The position numbers were made by a program, and so were the translations under genes. Source: Enhygromyxa salina (GTDB taxonomy: Bacteria > Myxococcota_A > Polyangia > Nannocystales > Nannocystaceae). From it: a stretch of 60,120 bases of DNA. Shown one piece after another: positions 19,687 to 27,102 of this stretch. Within the stretch, counting starts at the first letter, position 1, and each line of letters opens with the position of its first letter. Under the pieces are notes generated by a model. That model did not search any database, was not told where the DNA came from, and saw only the letters and a list, made by a program, of their open reading frames with translations. Location of the stretch: positions 1 to 60,120 of the forward strand of contig NZ_PVNK01000308.1 of the NCBI RefSeq assembly GCF_002994615.1. The letters run 5' to 3'.

Positions 19687-20385
19687 ATGAAGGCCGCGAT
19701 CTCGCGTCGGCACACGCATCGCGACTTCGAGAGCGAGCTGCGCGCGCTCAACGAGGCCCTGCTGTCGATGGCGGGCCGCGTGGAGCAGATGATCGGTCAG
19801 TCCGTGCGAGCGCTTTTTGCGCGAGATGTGGCCATGGCGCACGAGGTCCGCGAGACCGATCGCCTCGTCAACCACGCCGAAAAAGAGATCGACCGCATGT
19901 GCCTGCGGATCCTGGCTCGCCGCCAGCCGATGGGCTCGGATCTCCGCTTTTTGACCCGGGCCTTGAAGATGGTCACCGACATCGAGCGGGTCGGAGATCT
20001 CGCCGGGAGCCTCGCCCGCCAGGCGATCGGCCTCGCCAAGCTCGACCGGCCGGACCTCGGCGTGCATCCAGCGATCGAGCGGATGGCCGAGCTCGTGCGC
20101 TCGATGCTGGCCGACGCCCTCGACGCGTTCGTCGAGCGTGACACGGCCCTGGCCCACCAGGTCATCGAGCGCGACAAAGAGGTCAACGCGCTCCACGACC
20201 AGGTCTGCCGCGACGTGTTCGCGCACATGCAGGCCCGGCCCGAGGTGCTCCCGGTCGGGCTTCACGTGCAGGAGGCCGCCAAGTTCCTCGAGCGGATGGG
20301 GGACCACGCGACCAACCTCGCCGAGCAGGTCGTGTTCTTGGTCCACGCCGAAGACATCCGTCACCCCGGCTCGGGTGCTTCTTGA
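19687..20385 (+). CDS. phoU: Phosphate signalling regulator PhoU
   Basis: 232 residues from ATG at 19687. Two tandem three-helix PhoU repeats with the metal-binding motifs EKEIDRM and MVTDIERVGDLAGS in the first, and ERMGDHATNLAEQ in the second. PhoU links the Pst phosphate transporter to the PhoR kinase and represses the Pho regulon when phosphate is plentiful. No pst or phoBR genes are in this window, so it is an orphan here. Its end overlaps the converging TrmO gene by 25 bp. Confidence 0.93.
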   Translation: MKAAISRRHTHRDFESELRALNEALLSMAGRVEQMIGQSVRALFARDVAMAHEVRETDRLVNHAEKEIDRMCLRILARRQPMGSDLRFLTRALKMVTDIERVGDLAGSLARQAIGLAKLDRPDLGVHPAIERMAELVRSMLADALDAFVERDTALAHQVIERDKEVNALHDQVCRDVFAHMQARPEVLPVGLHVQEAAKFLERMGDHATNLAEQVVFLVHAEDIRHPGSGAS

Positions 20386-21086
20386 CCTGATCGGCGCACC
20401 GCGAGCACGTGGACGCCGGTCGCATCGACGCAAAAGCGCACGTCGACGTCGAGGATCGCGGCCGCGAACTCGCGCTTGGGGTCGGCGCGCTGATGGGCCG
20501 GTCGCGGATCCCAGCGCAAGCTCTCGACGATCACGCGCCTGAGCTGCTCGGCGCGAGGGTGTGAGGCGATCACCTCGGCCGCCGCGTCCGACAGGCGGAC
20601 CTCGAGGCTGATCGGGGCCGAAGGGGCCCAGTCGCAGCGGGCCTCGGGGCGCAGCTCGGCCCACGGCAGGTAGGGCTTGATGTCGAGCACGGGGGTGCCG
20701 TCGAGCAGATCGGCCTCGGCCACGCGGAGGCGGCGGCCTTCGACCGCGATCAGGCGGACGAGCGAGAGCGCGATCGGGTTGGGTCGATGGGGCGAGCGCG
20801 TGGCGAACACGCCGAGGCGCGCGGACCCGCCGAGGCGTGGAGGCCGAACGGTCGGGCGCCAGCCCTCGTCGGCGCAGGCGTGAAACCAGCACAGCAGCCA
20901 CAGGTGGGAGACTTGCTCGAGCCCGCGGAGGCTCTCGGCGGGGATCCGCTCGGGGTCGAGCTCGACCGTCAGCTCGACCCCCTGGGCCATGCCGCTTTGG
21001 CGGGGGATGGCGAACTTCTCTTTCCACGGTGATCGGACGAGGCCGATCGGCTCGAGGCTGATCGGCGCGCGCGGTGGGAGGGGCAT
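20361..21086 (-). CDS. trmO: tRNA (t6A37) N6-methyltransferase TrmO
   Basis: 241 residues from ATG at 21086. TrmO/YaeB family beta-barrel: early PIGLVRSPW, EQVSHLWLLCWFH, GVFATRSPHRPNPIALS and DLLDGTPVLDIKPYLP are the family signatures. It methylates N6-threonylcarbamoyladenosine at position 37 of tRNA. The C-terminal ~70 residues are a typical second domain. TAAATT lies 6 nt before the ATG and overlaps the stop of the preceding GNAT gene. Confidence 0.92.
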   Translation of the reverse strand: MPLPPRAPISLEPIGLVRSPWKEKFAIPRQSGMAQGVELTVELDPERIPAESLRGLEQVSHLWLLCWFHACADEGWRPTVRPPRLGGSARLGVFATRSPHRPNPIALSLVRLIAVEGRRLRVAEADLLDGTPVLDIKPYLPWAELRPEARCDWAPSAPISLEVRLSDAAAEVIASHPRAEQLRRVIVESLRWDPRPAHQRADPKREFAAAILDVDVRFCVDATGVHVLAVRRSGQEAPEPG

Positions 21087-21092
21087 GTCGCC

Positions 21093-21098
21093 AATTTA
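21093..21098 (-). promoter_or_regulatory. -10-like box TAAATT before trmO
   Basis: Six nt before the trmO ATG. The same bases include the TAA stop of the upstream GNAT gene. The gene may instead be read from the upstream operon. Confidence 0.35.
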
Positions 21099-21890
21099 CT
21101 CGCTGAGCACGCGGACGACCCGCAACGCGGCGGGCCCCGCGGTCTCGGCGGCCGCGAGCAGCTCACGAAAGCGCGCGGCCTCGATCGCGTGGATCGCCGA
21201 CACGATCGGCCCGACGCCCGGGTCGGTCTGTGCGAGGCGCCCGACCTCGCGCGCGCCGACCCGGGCGAGGAAGGGCAGGGCGGCGCGGTTGACGATCGGC
21301 TCGCGCAGGGTTGTCGTCAGCACCAGCTCGTGTCCCCGATTGTCGATCCCAGTCTCGTCGATCCCAGTCTCGTCGATCCCAGCCTCGTCGATCCCAGTTT
21401 CCGGGGACCTGGGGCCCGAGCGCAGCGAGGGTGTCGGGCCCGCGGTCCGAGTCTTGGAGGCGATAAACAGATCCGCGAGCGCGCGCAGGGCCAGGGCCGC
21501 GCCCCAGTAGCGGGCGCGGATCCGGGGCAGGACCGCGATCTGGTCGAAGTAGGCGAGGCGACGATCGAGCGCGGCCTCGGGGTCGAAGTCGGGACGCCAC
21601 TCGATGCGCTCGCGTTGGGCCCAGATCGGCGAGGCTCGGAGCGCTGGATCGTCGAGGGTCAAGGTGAAGCCGACCGGCGCGAGGCCGCCGTGCTCGGGCT
21701 GCTCGAGCAGCCACACGCGCGCGACCGCGAGCAGCTCGCGGTAGGCCTCGTCCTTGGTGTCGAGCAAGAAGCCGCCCCCGCGGGTCTCGCTGGCGCTCGG
21801 CATCGGCAGCGCGCGTCGGATCGCCAGGATCGCCTCGAGGTCTGCGGCCGTGCCCCGTCGCAGCCGGGCGCCGTCGTCGAGCTCGATCAC
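21096..21890 (-). CDS. GNAT-like acetyltransferase with tandem GIDET insertion
   Basis: 264 residues from GTG at 21890, which overlaps the desaturase stop as GTGA. Residues 1-120 look like an acetyltransferase half (LRRGTAADLEAILAIRRALP, LAPVGFTLTLDD), and FDQIAVLPRIRARYWGAAL resembles the acetyl-CoA-binding motif region. A segment of about 40 residues after it is unlike a folded core: a Pro/Ser/Arg stretch and then GIDEA/GIDET units from a 15-bp tandem repeat. The gene is coupled to a fatty acid desaturase; substrate unknown. Confidence 0.7.
   Translation of the reverse strand: MIELDDGARLRRGTAADLEAILAIRRALPMPSASETRGGGFLLDTKDEAYRELLAVARVWLLEQPEHGGLAPVGFTLTLDDPALRASPIWAQRERIEWRPDFDPEAALDRRLAYFDQIAVLPRIRARYWGAALALRALADLFIASKTRTAGPTPSLRSGPRSPETGIDEAGIDETGIDETGIDNRGHELVLTTTLREPIVNRAALPFLARVGAREVGRLAQTDPGVGPIVSAIHAIEAARFRELLAAAETAGPAALRVVRVLSE
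21343..21400. repeat. 15-bp tandem repeat inside the GNAT gene
   Basis: Unit TCGATCCCAGTCTCG, 3.9 copies with only two or three changes. As the unit is a multiple of three it encodes repeated GIDET/GIDEA peptides, so the length can vary without frameshift. Confidence 0.85.
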
Positions 21891-22897
21891 CTCGGGTCCT
21901 TCTTTGGGGCTGCGCTCGGCGGACGCTCGAGGATCCGCGGCCCGCGAAGCTGGAGCGCGATCGCGGCCAGGATCGTCTCGACCTTCTGGTTGTCGGCGTG
22001 CTCGGGCGGCAGCGGCTCGCGGTGGTCCGGCAGCGCGTACCAGGGCAGCTTGGGCAGGCGGTGGTGGGTCGCGTGCTCGTTGAAATTGAGCAGCCACCAG
22101 GCCGCGAGCGGCTGGCGTCGCAGGCCACGGACGTGAAAGCGGACCGCGGGCCCGTAGTCGGTGTCGTAGTGATAGATGTACACCAGCAGCGAGTAGACCC
22201 AGGCGAAGGCGAGCAGCGGCCAGCCCAGCGTAAGGGCCCACACGCGGGGGCCGAGCAGCGACGCGACGCCGAGGTGGAGCCCGAGCCCGAGCCCGAAGCT
22301 CAGCAGCGAGCGCAGCTGATCTTCGAGCTTCCAGCCCTTGAAGGCCGGCGAGATCCGGCGGGCGATGGGCATGGGCATGGCCAAAAACAGCACGACCGAG
22401 ACCAGCGAGTGAAGGAAGAAGCCGCCGGCGAAGACCGCCGCGTACCACAGCAGCCGACACCAGGCGCGGCTCAGCCCCCGCCCGAGGGCCGTGCGAGGCC
22501 GTCGAATCACGAAGGTGTCGAGGGCCGAGGTCTCGACGTCGCGGCGGTTGTGGCCGTGGTGAAACGCGTGGATCTTGCGGTGGATACGCAGGGGCAGCAT
22601 CAAGGGCAGCAGCAGCAGCTGGCCGAGGACATCGTTGATGACCGGGCTCGTCGGCCACAGCTTGCGATGGGACGCCTCGTGGGCGACGACGTAGAGCCGG
22701 TGCAGCCAGCAGCCCTGGGCGAGCACGAGCGCGACCAAGCCTGCGCCTGCCGCCGGTCCATCCTCGCCGTCGATCCAGACCGCGGCCGCGCCGAGCAGCA
22801 CGGCGCCGAGCACCGACTCACACAGGAGCCGGGCGGTGTAGAGGCGGTGGCGAGGATCGACGCCATCCATGGCGATCATGATGATCGCTTGTCCCAC
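21887..22897 (-). CDS. Membrane fatty acid desaturase
   Basis: 336 residues from GTG at 22897 (a later ATG start is possible at MIAMDGV). Three histidine boxes of membrane di-iron desaturases: HEASH, HAFHHGHN and NEHATHH, placed between hydrophobic helices (LLCESVLGAVLLGAAAVWI, LLLLPLMLPL, LALTLGWPLLAFAWVYS region). It would introduce a double bond into acyl or carotenoid/sphingolipid-type substrates in the membrane. The stop overlaps the start of the GNAT gene, giving a two-gene unit. Confidence 0.9.
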   Translation of the reverse strand: MGQAIIMIAMDGVDPRHRLYTARLLCESVLGAVLLGAAAVWIDGEDGPAAGAGLVALVLAQGCWLHRLYVVAHEASHRKLWPTSPVINDVLGQLLLLPLMLPLRIHRKIHAFHHGHNRRDVETSALDTFVIRRPRTALGRGLSRAWCRLLWYAAVFAGGFFLHSLVSVVLFLAMPMPIARRISPAFKGWKLEDQLRSLLSFGLGLGLHLGVASLLGPRVWALTLGWPLLAFAWVYSLLVYIYHYDTDYGPAVRFHVRGLRRQPLAAWWLLNFNEHATHHRLPKLPWYALPDHREPLPPEHADNQKVETILAAIALQLRGPRILERPPSAAPKKDPR

Positions 22898-22930
22898 ATG
22901 TAGACCTCAACGAGGAAGCTGAATCGTTGT

Positions 22931-22966
22931 CTGAGCCCCGCCTGCGCTGCGCTGCGCGGGGCTCAG
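22931..22966. terminator. Hairpin terminator after the VWA lipoprotein gene
   Basis: Perfect 11-bp stem CTGAGCCCCGC/GCGGGGCTCAG; the 14-nt loop is a CTGCG repeat. It starts 7 nt past the VWA stop on the minus strand. Confidence 0.55.
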
Positions 22967-22972
22967 GGCAGG

Positions 22973-24100
22973 TCAGCCGACGGGGGTGTACTCGTCGCAG
23001 GTCGTGTTGATCAGATCGACGGCCTGGTCGAAGAAGGGCGCGTAGTTGGCCTCGCAGACCGAGCCCTTGATGTGGTTGGGGAACATCTCGATGAACTCGC
23101 GGATCTTCGCGGGATCCTGGGACTCGGCCGAGCAGACCGGGTCGCCCGCGTCGGTGTCGTTGATCAGCCCGAGCACGACCACGCCCGAGCCGTCGCCGGA
23201 CTTTTGCGCGACGATGTTCTGGAACCATCCGTTGGGCGTGCCCGGAGAGTCGTCGTCTTCTTCGTCGGTGATGATCGTGATGACGAGGACCGCGTCGTCG
23301 CGCAAGAAGCCCGAGTTGCACCCGCCGGGCCCGTTGAGGGCCGGGCCGACCGCCTCGGTCAGCGAGGCCATCGGCATCTCGCTGTTGTCGCCGTCGGTCC
23401 CGACCGAGGCGATGCAGGTGAACTTTTGCGGCAGCGAGGCGACGGGCTCTTGCGGCGTGATGAAGCGCTGGCCGCCGGCCAGGTCGCAGTACATGTTGCT
23501 GGCGTCGTCGCCGATCGGAAAGTTGACGCCAGCCCCGAGGGTCTCGTCGCAGACCGTCGGCGCGCCGTCGCAGGCGTTGATGTCGCCAAACTGGCACAGG
23601 AAGGGGAAGAACGCGCACTCGATCTGGCAGTCGTTCCAGTACTGGTCGGACTTGGCGACCATCACGTGGTAGCTGTCGACGTTGGCGATGGTCTCTTGGA
23701 TCTTCGAGATGAAGCCCGGGAAGCTGTTGATCAGGTTCGCCTGGTTGTCACCCATCGAGCCCGAGTTGTCGATCACGAACAGGAAGTCGATCGCCTTGCA
23801 GCCGGTCTCGCCCGCGCCGTCGTCGGCGGAGGTCTGACCGTCGTCGTTGTCGAGGGTGTCGAGCTTGAGCCCGGTATCGTTGGTGTCGCTGTCGGTCGAA
23901 TCGCTCGTGTTGGTGTCGGTCGGATCGCTCGAGTCGGTGTTGCTGTCGCCGGTCTCGATCCCGTCGCTGTTGTTGCTGCTGTCGTTGAAGGTCAGGCCCC
24001 CGTCGGAGCTGAAGCTCGCGCGTTGTTCGGGCCCGCCGCAGGCAAGGGTCGACAGCAGCGGCAGACAGGCGAGCGCGATCCACGGTGTGTTCTTCATCAT
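22973..24100 (-). CDS. VWA-domain lipoprotein
   Basis: 375 residues from the first of two ATGs at 24100. The lipoprotein signal ends in LSTLAC (Cys ~20). An Asp/Ser/Thr/Asn-rich linker (~30-85) precedes a von Willebrand A domain: FLFVIDNSGSMGDN holds the metal-site DxSxS, and VITIITDEEDDD is a later acidic strand. The many Cys suggest disulfides outside the cell. A close relative of myxobacterial surface VWA lipoproteins; the ligand is unknown. Confidence 0.87.
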   Translation of the reverse strand: MMKNTPWIALACLPLLSTLACGGPEQRASFSSDGGLTFNDSSNNSDGIETGDSNTDSSDPTDTNTSDSTDSDTNDTGLKLDTLDNDDGQTSADDGAGETGCKAIDFLFVIDNSGSMGDNQANLINSFPGFISKIQETIANVDSYHVMVAKSDQYWNDCQIECAFFPFLCQFGDINACDGAPTVCDETLGAGVNFPIGDDASNMYCDLAGGQRFITPQEPVASLPQKFTCIASVGTDGDNSEMPMASLTEAVGPALNGPGGCNSGFLRDDAVLVITIITDEEDDDSPGTPNGWFQNIVAQKSGDGSGVVVLGLINDTDAGDPVCSAESQDPAKIREFIEMFPNHIKGSVCEANYAPFFDQAVDLINTTCDEYTPVG

Positions 24101-24217
24101 GAGCTCCGGCAGGGCAATCCCAGACAAGGATGGTGGGCCCGGCCGCGGGGCCAGGTCAAGTCGGTGGGTCCCGGGCGCACTCACGACGCGCTACGATGCC
24201 CGGCGAGCGCAATCGCC

Positions 24218-24781
24218 ATGCCGAGCAACCCCATCGCCGAGACGACCGAGTCCTTGATGCAGCAGCTCGACGAGCAGACGATCGCCGACGCGAGGGCCAG
24301 CGTCCGGGTCCGCTCGATGGAGTCGACGGGCGAGGCGATCGGGCTCGAGGACTCGATCAACCTGATCAAGGCGGCCAAGTACCTGTCGGCGGCTGACGGG
24401 CTCAGCACCGCCGAGGAGACCGGGCTCAAGCTGCTGATGCGCAAGTACGGCTTGCCCAGCAAGGTCGTCGAGCACGTGCTCGACTTCGACGTCTCGCGCG
24501 TGGCCGCCGAGCAGATCGGCTCGCTCGCCCCCCCGCGCAGCCGCCAGGCCTGCTTCTTGCTGTCGGGCATGATCGCGATCGCGGCTCTCGACGGCCTCTC
24601 GGACGAGGAACTCGCCGACGCCCGCCAGGCCGGCGCCGCGCTCGGGCTCGAGCCCAAGCTCATCGCGCTGATCGTCGCCGAGGCCAAGGCCTCGGTCTAC
24701 GGCGTGCTCAAGGGCGACCGCTCGATGCTCAACCACCTGATGGGCGTGCGCCGAGCGATCTACGCCTTCGTCGAAGACTGA
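24218..24781 (+). CDS. TerB-like tellurite-resistance-type protein
   Basis: 187 residues from ATG at 24218. Residues ~45-150 resemble TerB/DjlA-type helical domains: LIKAAKYLSAADGLSTAEETGLKL, and a second AIAALDGLSDEELADAR, each with the acidic D-G-S/T-E turn that in TerB binds metal. Such domains usually accompany membrane stress or signalling proteins. No other ter gene is near, so involvement in tellurite resistance is not implied. It converges with the GAPDH-like gene. Confidence 0.65.
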   Translation: MPSNPIAETTESLMQQLDEQTIADARASVRVRSMESTGEAIGLEDSINLIKAAKYLSAADGLSTAEETGLKLLMRKYGLPSKVVEHVLDFDVSRVAAEQIGSLAPPRSRQACFLLSGMIAIAALDGLSDEELADARQAGAALGLEPKLIALIVAEAKASVYGVLKGDRSMLNHLMGVRRAIYAFVED

Positions 24782-24809
24782 GGCTGAGGGCTCTGCCTGA
24801 GCGCTGGGC

Positions 24810-24827
24810 AGGGGCCGCGAGGCCCCT
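24810..24827. terminator. Bidirectional hairpin between convergent genes
   Basis: AGGGGCC, GCGA loop, GGCCCCT: 7-bp GC stem in the gap between the TerB-like and GAPDH-like stops. Confidence 0.45.
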
Positions 24828-24852
24828 CCATCGAGGCCCCCCCCCATCGACG

Positions 24853-25926
24853 CTAAATCTCGCTGAACATGTAGGGCTGGAGCGTGTCTTGGAGGCGCAC
24901 GCGGGGATCCTCGCCGTCGAGGTACCACAGCGCGCAGGCCATCGACGACAGCAGCGAGTTGCCGTCTTGGGGCGTGAAGCAAAAGCCCGTGGCCACGCGG
25001 CCGTCCTCGGACAGGTGGATGCAGCTCGGCGGGATCACGGTCTCGTTCAAGATGCGCCCGTAGAAGCCGTGGTCGCGCCCGAACGAGAACACCAGCGCGG
25101 CCGAGCGCTTCTGGGTCAGGGCCACGCGCGGGTTCGAGGCCAGGCGCTCGACGAGCGCGGCCTTGGTCGTCGGCTCGCTCAGCGCGATCGAGAACTGGAG
25201 CACGTGCATGTACTGGGTCGGGAGCTTGACCGCGCTCGAGAACAGGTCGAGGTCCTGATCGAGGGTCTTGAACACGTGCCAGGCGTCGCGGGCGTGGTGG
25301 GTGCCAAAGCGGGGGTCGTCGTGCTTGCCGACCTCTGGGGCCGGGATGAAGTTCGTCGCCTGCGAGATGTCCGTGGCCCGGCGCAGGCAGATGAAGCGGG
25401 CCCAGTCGACCCCGATGCTGCCCGCCTTGGGCCCCTCGACCCGCTCGCCGAGGGTCTTGAGCATCACGCACATGTTGTGGGTGTTGCACGACACGATCTG
25501 CACGAAGCGCTCGGAGAGGTCGAGGGCCGCGTCGTTGATCCCGCGCGCGTACTGCTGGCCGAAGCCGAACTCGCTGCCCTGGGCCATGAACACCTTGGGC
25601 CCGCTGGCCTCGAGGTAGCGCGGCTTGAGCTTGTTGCCGACGGGGGTGCAGTCGATCACGACCGTCGCGTCGGCGAGGGCCTCGTCTGCGGTCTGGCTGA
25701 CCTTGTGGCCGAGCTTCTCGAAGTCGGCGACGCGCTCGGCGTCGACGACGAGCTTGGCCCCGCGTCGGACCATGCTCTCGACCTTGGCGCGCTCGTCCTC
25801 GAGCGGCGTGCGCTTGTGGAAGCTGACCTCGTCGATGTTCCACGCCGCGCGGAAGGCGGAGAACAGGCCGATCAGAGGCTCGCCGATGGTTCCGGTCCCG
25901 ATGATGTGGACGTTGCGCTTGGACAT
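24853..25926 (-). CDS. Archaeal-type (type II) glyceraldehyde-3-phosphate dehydrogenase homologue
   Basis: 357 residues from ATG at 25926 (MSKRNVHIIG). N-terminal nucleotide-binding motif GTGTIGEPLIG; IDCTPVGNKLK; catalytic Cys147 in IVSCNTHNMC, the place of SCNTTGLC in archaeal GAPDH; THHARDAW in the place of the active-site His region; SSAVKLPTQYMHV matches the archaeal KIPTTLMHVH block. It therefore belongs to the phosphorylating type II family, not the classical bacterial one (no SCTTNCLAP). In a myxobacterium it could be a paralogue with another substrate. TATTAA is 7 nt before the ATG. Confidence 0.82.
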   Translation of the reverse strand: MSKRNVHIIGTGTIGEPLIGLFSAFRAAWNIDEVSFHKRTPLEDERAKVESMVRRGAKLVVDAERVADFEKLGHKVSQTADEALADATVVIDCTPVGNKLKPRYLEASGPKVFMAQGSEFGFGQQYARGINDAALDLSERFVQIVSCNTHNMCVMLKTLGERVEGPKAGSIGVDWARFICLRRATDISQATNFIPAPEVGKHDDPRFGTHHARDAWHVFKTLDQDLDLFSSAVKLPTQYMHVLQFSIALSEPTTKAALVERLASNPRVALTQKRSAALVFSFGRDHGFYGRILNETVIPPSCIHLSEDGRVATGFCFTPQDGNSLLSSMACALWYLDGEDPRVRLQDTLQPYMFSEI

Positions 25927-26087
25927 GGGGGGGTTAATAGACGGCCCGCGGGGGCGCGCATAGGTTGGCGCCTCACGGGCGCGTCTTTTTTGCGTGACCG
26001 TACCCGTCGTCGTCCTCGTCCTCGTTGCACGCGCGGGCAGCTTGCCCGACGCAGGCTCCGCCTCGCAGGTTCTGCGGCCATCCATCC

Positions 26088-26116
26088 TTGCCCGTGGCGC
26101 GAGCCTTGGGTAGCGT
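26088..26116 (+). promoter_or_regulatory. Promoter of small-protein copy 1
   Basis: TTGCCC, 17 bp, TAGCGT (26111-26116), 6 nt, then the TTG start. Same geometry as in the other array copies. Confidence 0.5.
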
Positions 26117-26122
26117 CCGCGC

Positions 26123-26260
26123 TTGTCCGACGACTCGCGGTGGCAGTGGCGCAAGTCCGTCTGGTGGGGTTGGATGTGGGGGCCGATTCCTGTCGCGTAC
26201 ATTTTGCTCGTCTTGGGATTGGCGGGGAGCTTCGTCTACTTCTACGTCATCGTCGAATAG
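26123..26260 (+). CDS. Small single-span membrane protein, array copy 1
   Basis: 45 residues: MSDDSRWQWRKSVWWGWMWG, then PIPVAYILLVLGLAGSFVYF and a short acidic tail. It uses a TTG start, supported by the exact match of the first residues (MSDD) to the three downstream paralogues and by the promoter spacing. A hydrophilic, Trp-rich N-terminal third is followed by one membrane helix. This copy is the most diverged in the helix and lacks the GYSRE end. No family is recognised. Confidence 0.75.
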   Translation: MSDDSRWQWRKSVWWGWMWGPIPVAYILLVLGLAGSFVYFYVIVE

Positions 26261-26337
26261 GAGTAGGGCCGCCATCCTCGGCGCGACGGAGGCGGCGCTT
26301 CGGTCGCTGGCGGGGCGCCGCCTCTGGGGCTGGAGCC

Positions 26338-26367
26338 TTGTTCGGGCGATGGGGGGTGGGGGAGGTT
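26338..26367 (+). promoter_or_regulatory. Promoter-like region of small-protein copy 2
   Basis: TTGTTC (26338-26343), 18 bp, GAGGTT (26362-26367), 6 nt, ATG. The first base of the -10 box is changed against copies 3 and 4 (TAGGTT), so this copy may be weakly expressed; GGGGAGG could instead serve as ribosome-binding site. Confidence 0.4.
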
Positions 26368-26373
26368 CGGCGC

Positions 26374-26517
26374 ATGTCCGACGACAACAAACCGCAGTGG
26401 CGCTGGCGCAGGAGCCCCTGGTGGGGTCCGATGTATGGACCGATTCCGGTCGGGTTCATCTTCACTATTGTGGTGCTGGCGACCTTTATGATTGTTGGTT
26501 GTTCGCGCGAGTGGTAG
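26374..26517 (+). CDS. Small single-span membrane protein, array copy 2
   Basis: 47 residues from ATG at 26374: MSDDNKPQWRWRRSPWWGPM, YGPIPVGFIFTIVVLATFMI, VGCSREW. It is almost identical to copy 4 in the helix (FIFTIVVLAT), with Cys in place of Tyr near the end. Its 3' flank is also similar to that of copy 4, so these two arose from a recent duplication. Confidence 0.8.
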   Translation: MSDDNKPQWRWRRSPWWGPMYGPIPVGFIFTIVVLATFMIVGCSREW

Positions 26518-26616
26518 CCGGTCAAGCGAAGTCTGCTGCGGGTAATTCAAATGCCTCGATGTGACGGAGGGGCGGGGCGGTCGCCGGCGGGGCGACCGCC
26601 CCGCTGGGCTGGAGCC

Positions 26617-26645
26617 TTGCTCGGGCGATGGGGCTGGGCTAGGTT
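26617..26645 (+). promoter_or_regulatory. Promoter of small-protein copy 3
   Basis: TTGCTC, 17 bp, TAGGTT (26640-26645), 6 nt, ATG. Confidence 0.55.
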
Positions 26646-26651
26646 CCGCGC

Positions 26652-26786
26652 ATGTCCGACGACTCGCGGTGGCGATGGCACAAGAGCCTCTGGTGGGGAC
26701 CGATGTGGGGGCCCATTCCCGTGGGGTTTATCGCGTTCGTTGTAGTGCTGGCCGCTATCATGATCGTTGGCTATTCTCGAGAGTGA
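26652..26786 (+). CDS. Small single-span membrane protein, array copy 3
   Basis: 44 residues from ATG at 26652: MSDDSRWRWHKSLWWGPMWG, PIPVGFIAFVVVLAAIMIVG, YSRE. It shares its N-terminus with copy 1 (MSDDSRW) and its C-terminus with copies 2 and 4. The gene ends in TGA one codon earlier than copies 2 and 4. Confidence 0.8.
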   Translation: MSDDSRWRWHKSLWWGPMWGPIPVGFIAFVVVLAAIMIVGYSRE

Positions 26787-26861
26787 TAGCTGGATCGTAG
26801 TGAACTCCGCCAGGGTCGCGTTCCGACAGCGCCGTGGCCGCCGCTCCCCCGGGCTGGAGCC

Positions 26862-26890
26862 TTGCTCGGGCGATGGGGTTGGGGTAGGTT
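26862..26890 (+). promoter_or_regulatory. Promoter of small-protein copy 4
   Basis: TTGCTC, 17 bp, TAGGTT (26885-26890), 6 nt, ATG. Confidence 0.55.
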
Positions 26891-26896
26891 CGGCGC

Positions 26897-27040
26897 ATGT
26901 CCGACGACAAGAAGACACAGTGGCACTGGCGCAAGAGCCCCTGGTGGGGTCCGATGTACGGACCGATTCCGGTCGGATTCATCTTCACTATTGTGGTGCT
27001 GGCGACTATAATGATTGTTGGTTATTCGCGCGAGTGGTAG
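26897..27040 (+). CDS. Small single-span membrane protein, array copy 4
   Basis: 47 residues from ATG at 26897: MSDDKKTQWHWRKSPWWGPM, YGPIPVGFIFTIVVLATIMI, VGYSREW. Last copy of the array. The 3' flank begins with four CCAAG units (27046-27065), then a block similar to the 3' flank of copy 2 (CGGG-AATTCAAAT). Confidence 0.8.
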   Translation: MSDDKKTQWHWRKSPWWGPMYGPIPVGFIFTIVVLATIMIVGYSREW

Positions 27041-27102
27041 CCGGGCCAAGCCAAGCCAAGCCAAGCCTAGTCCGCTACGGGCAATTCAAATATCTCCGGT
27101 GG

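Noticed and set aside
20361..20385. Overlap of phoU and trmO ends as a sign of frameshift
   Set aside because: Both C-termini are normal; short convergent overlaps also occur at 41358-41370 and 42966-42985.
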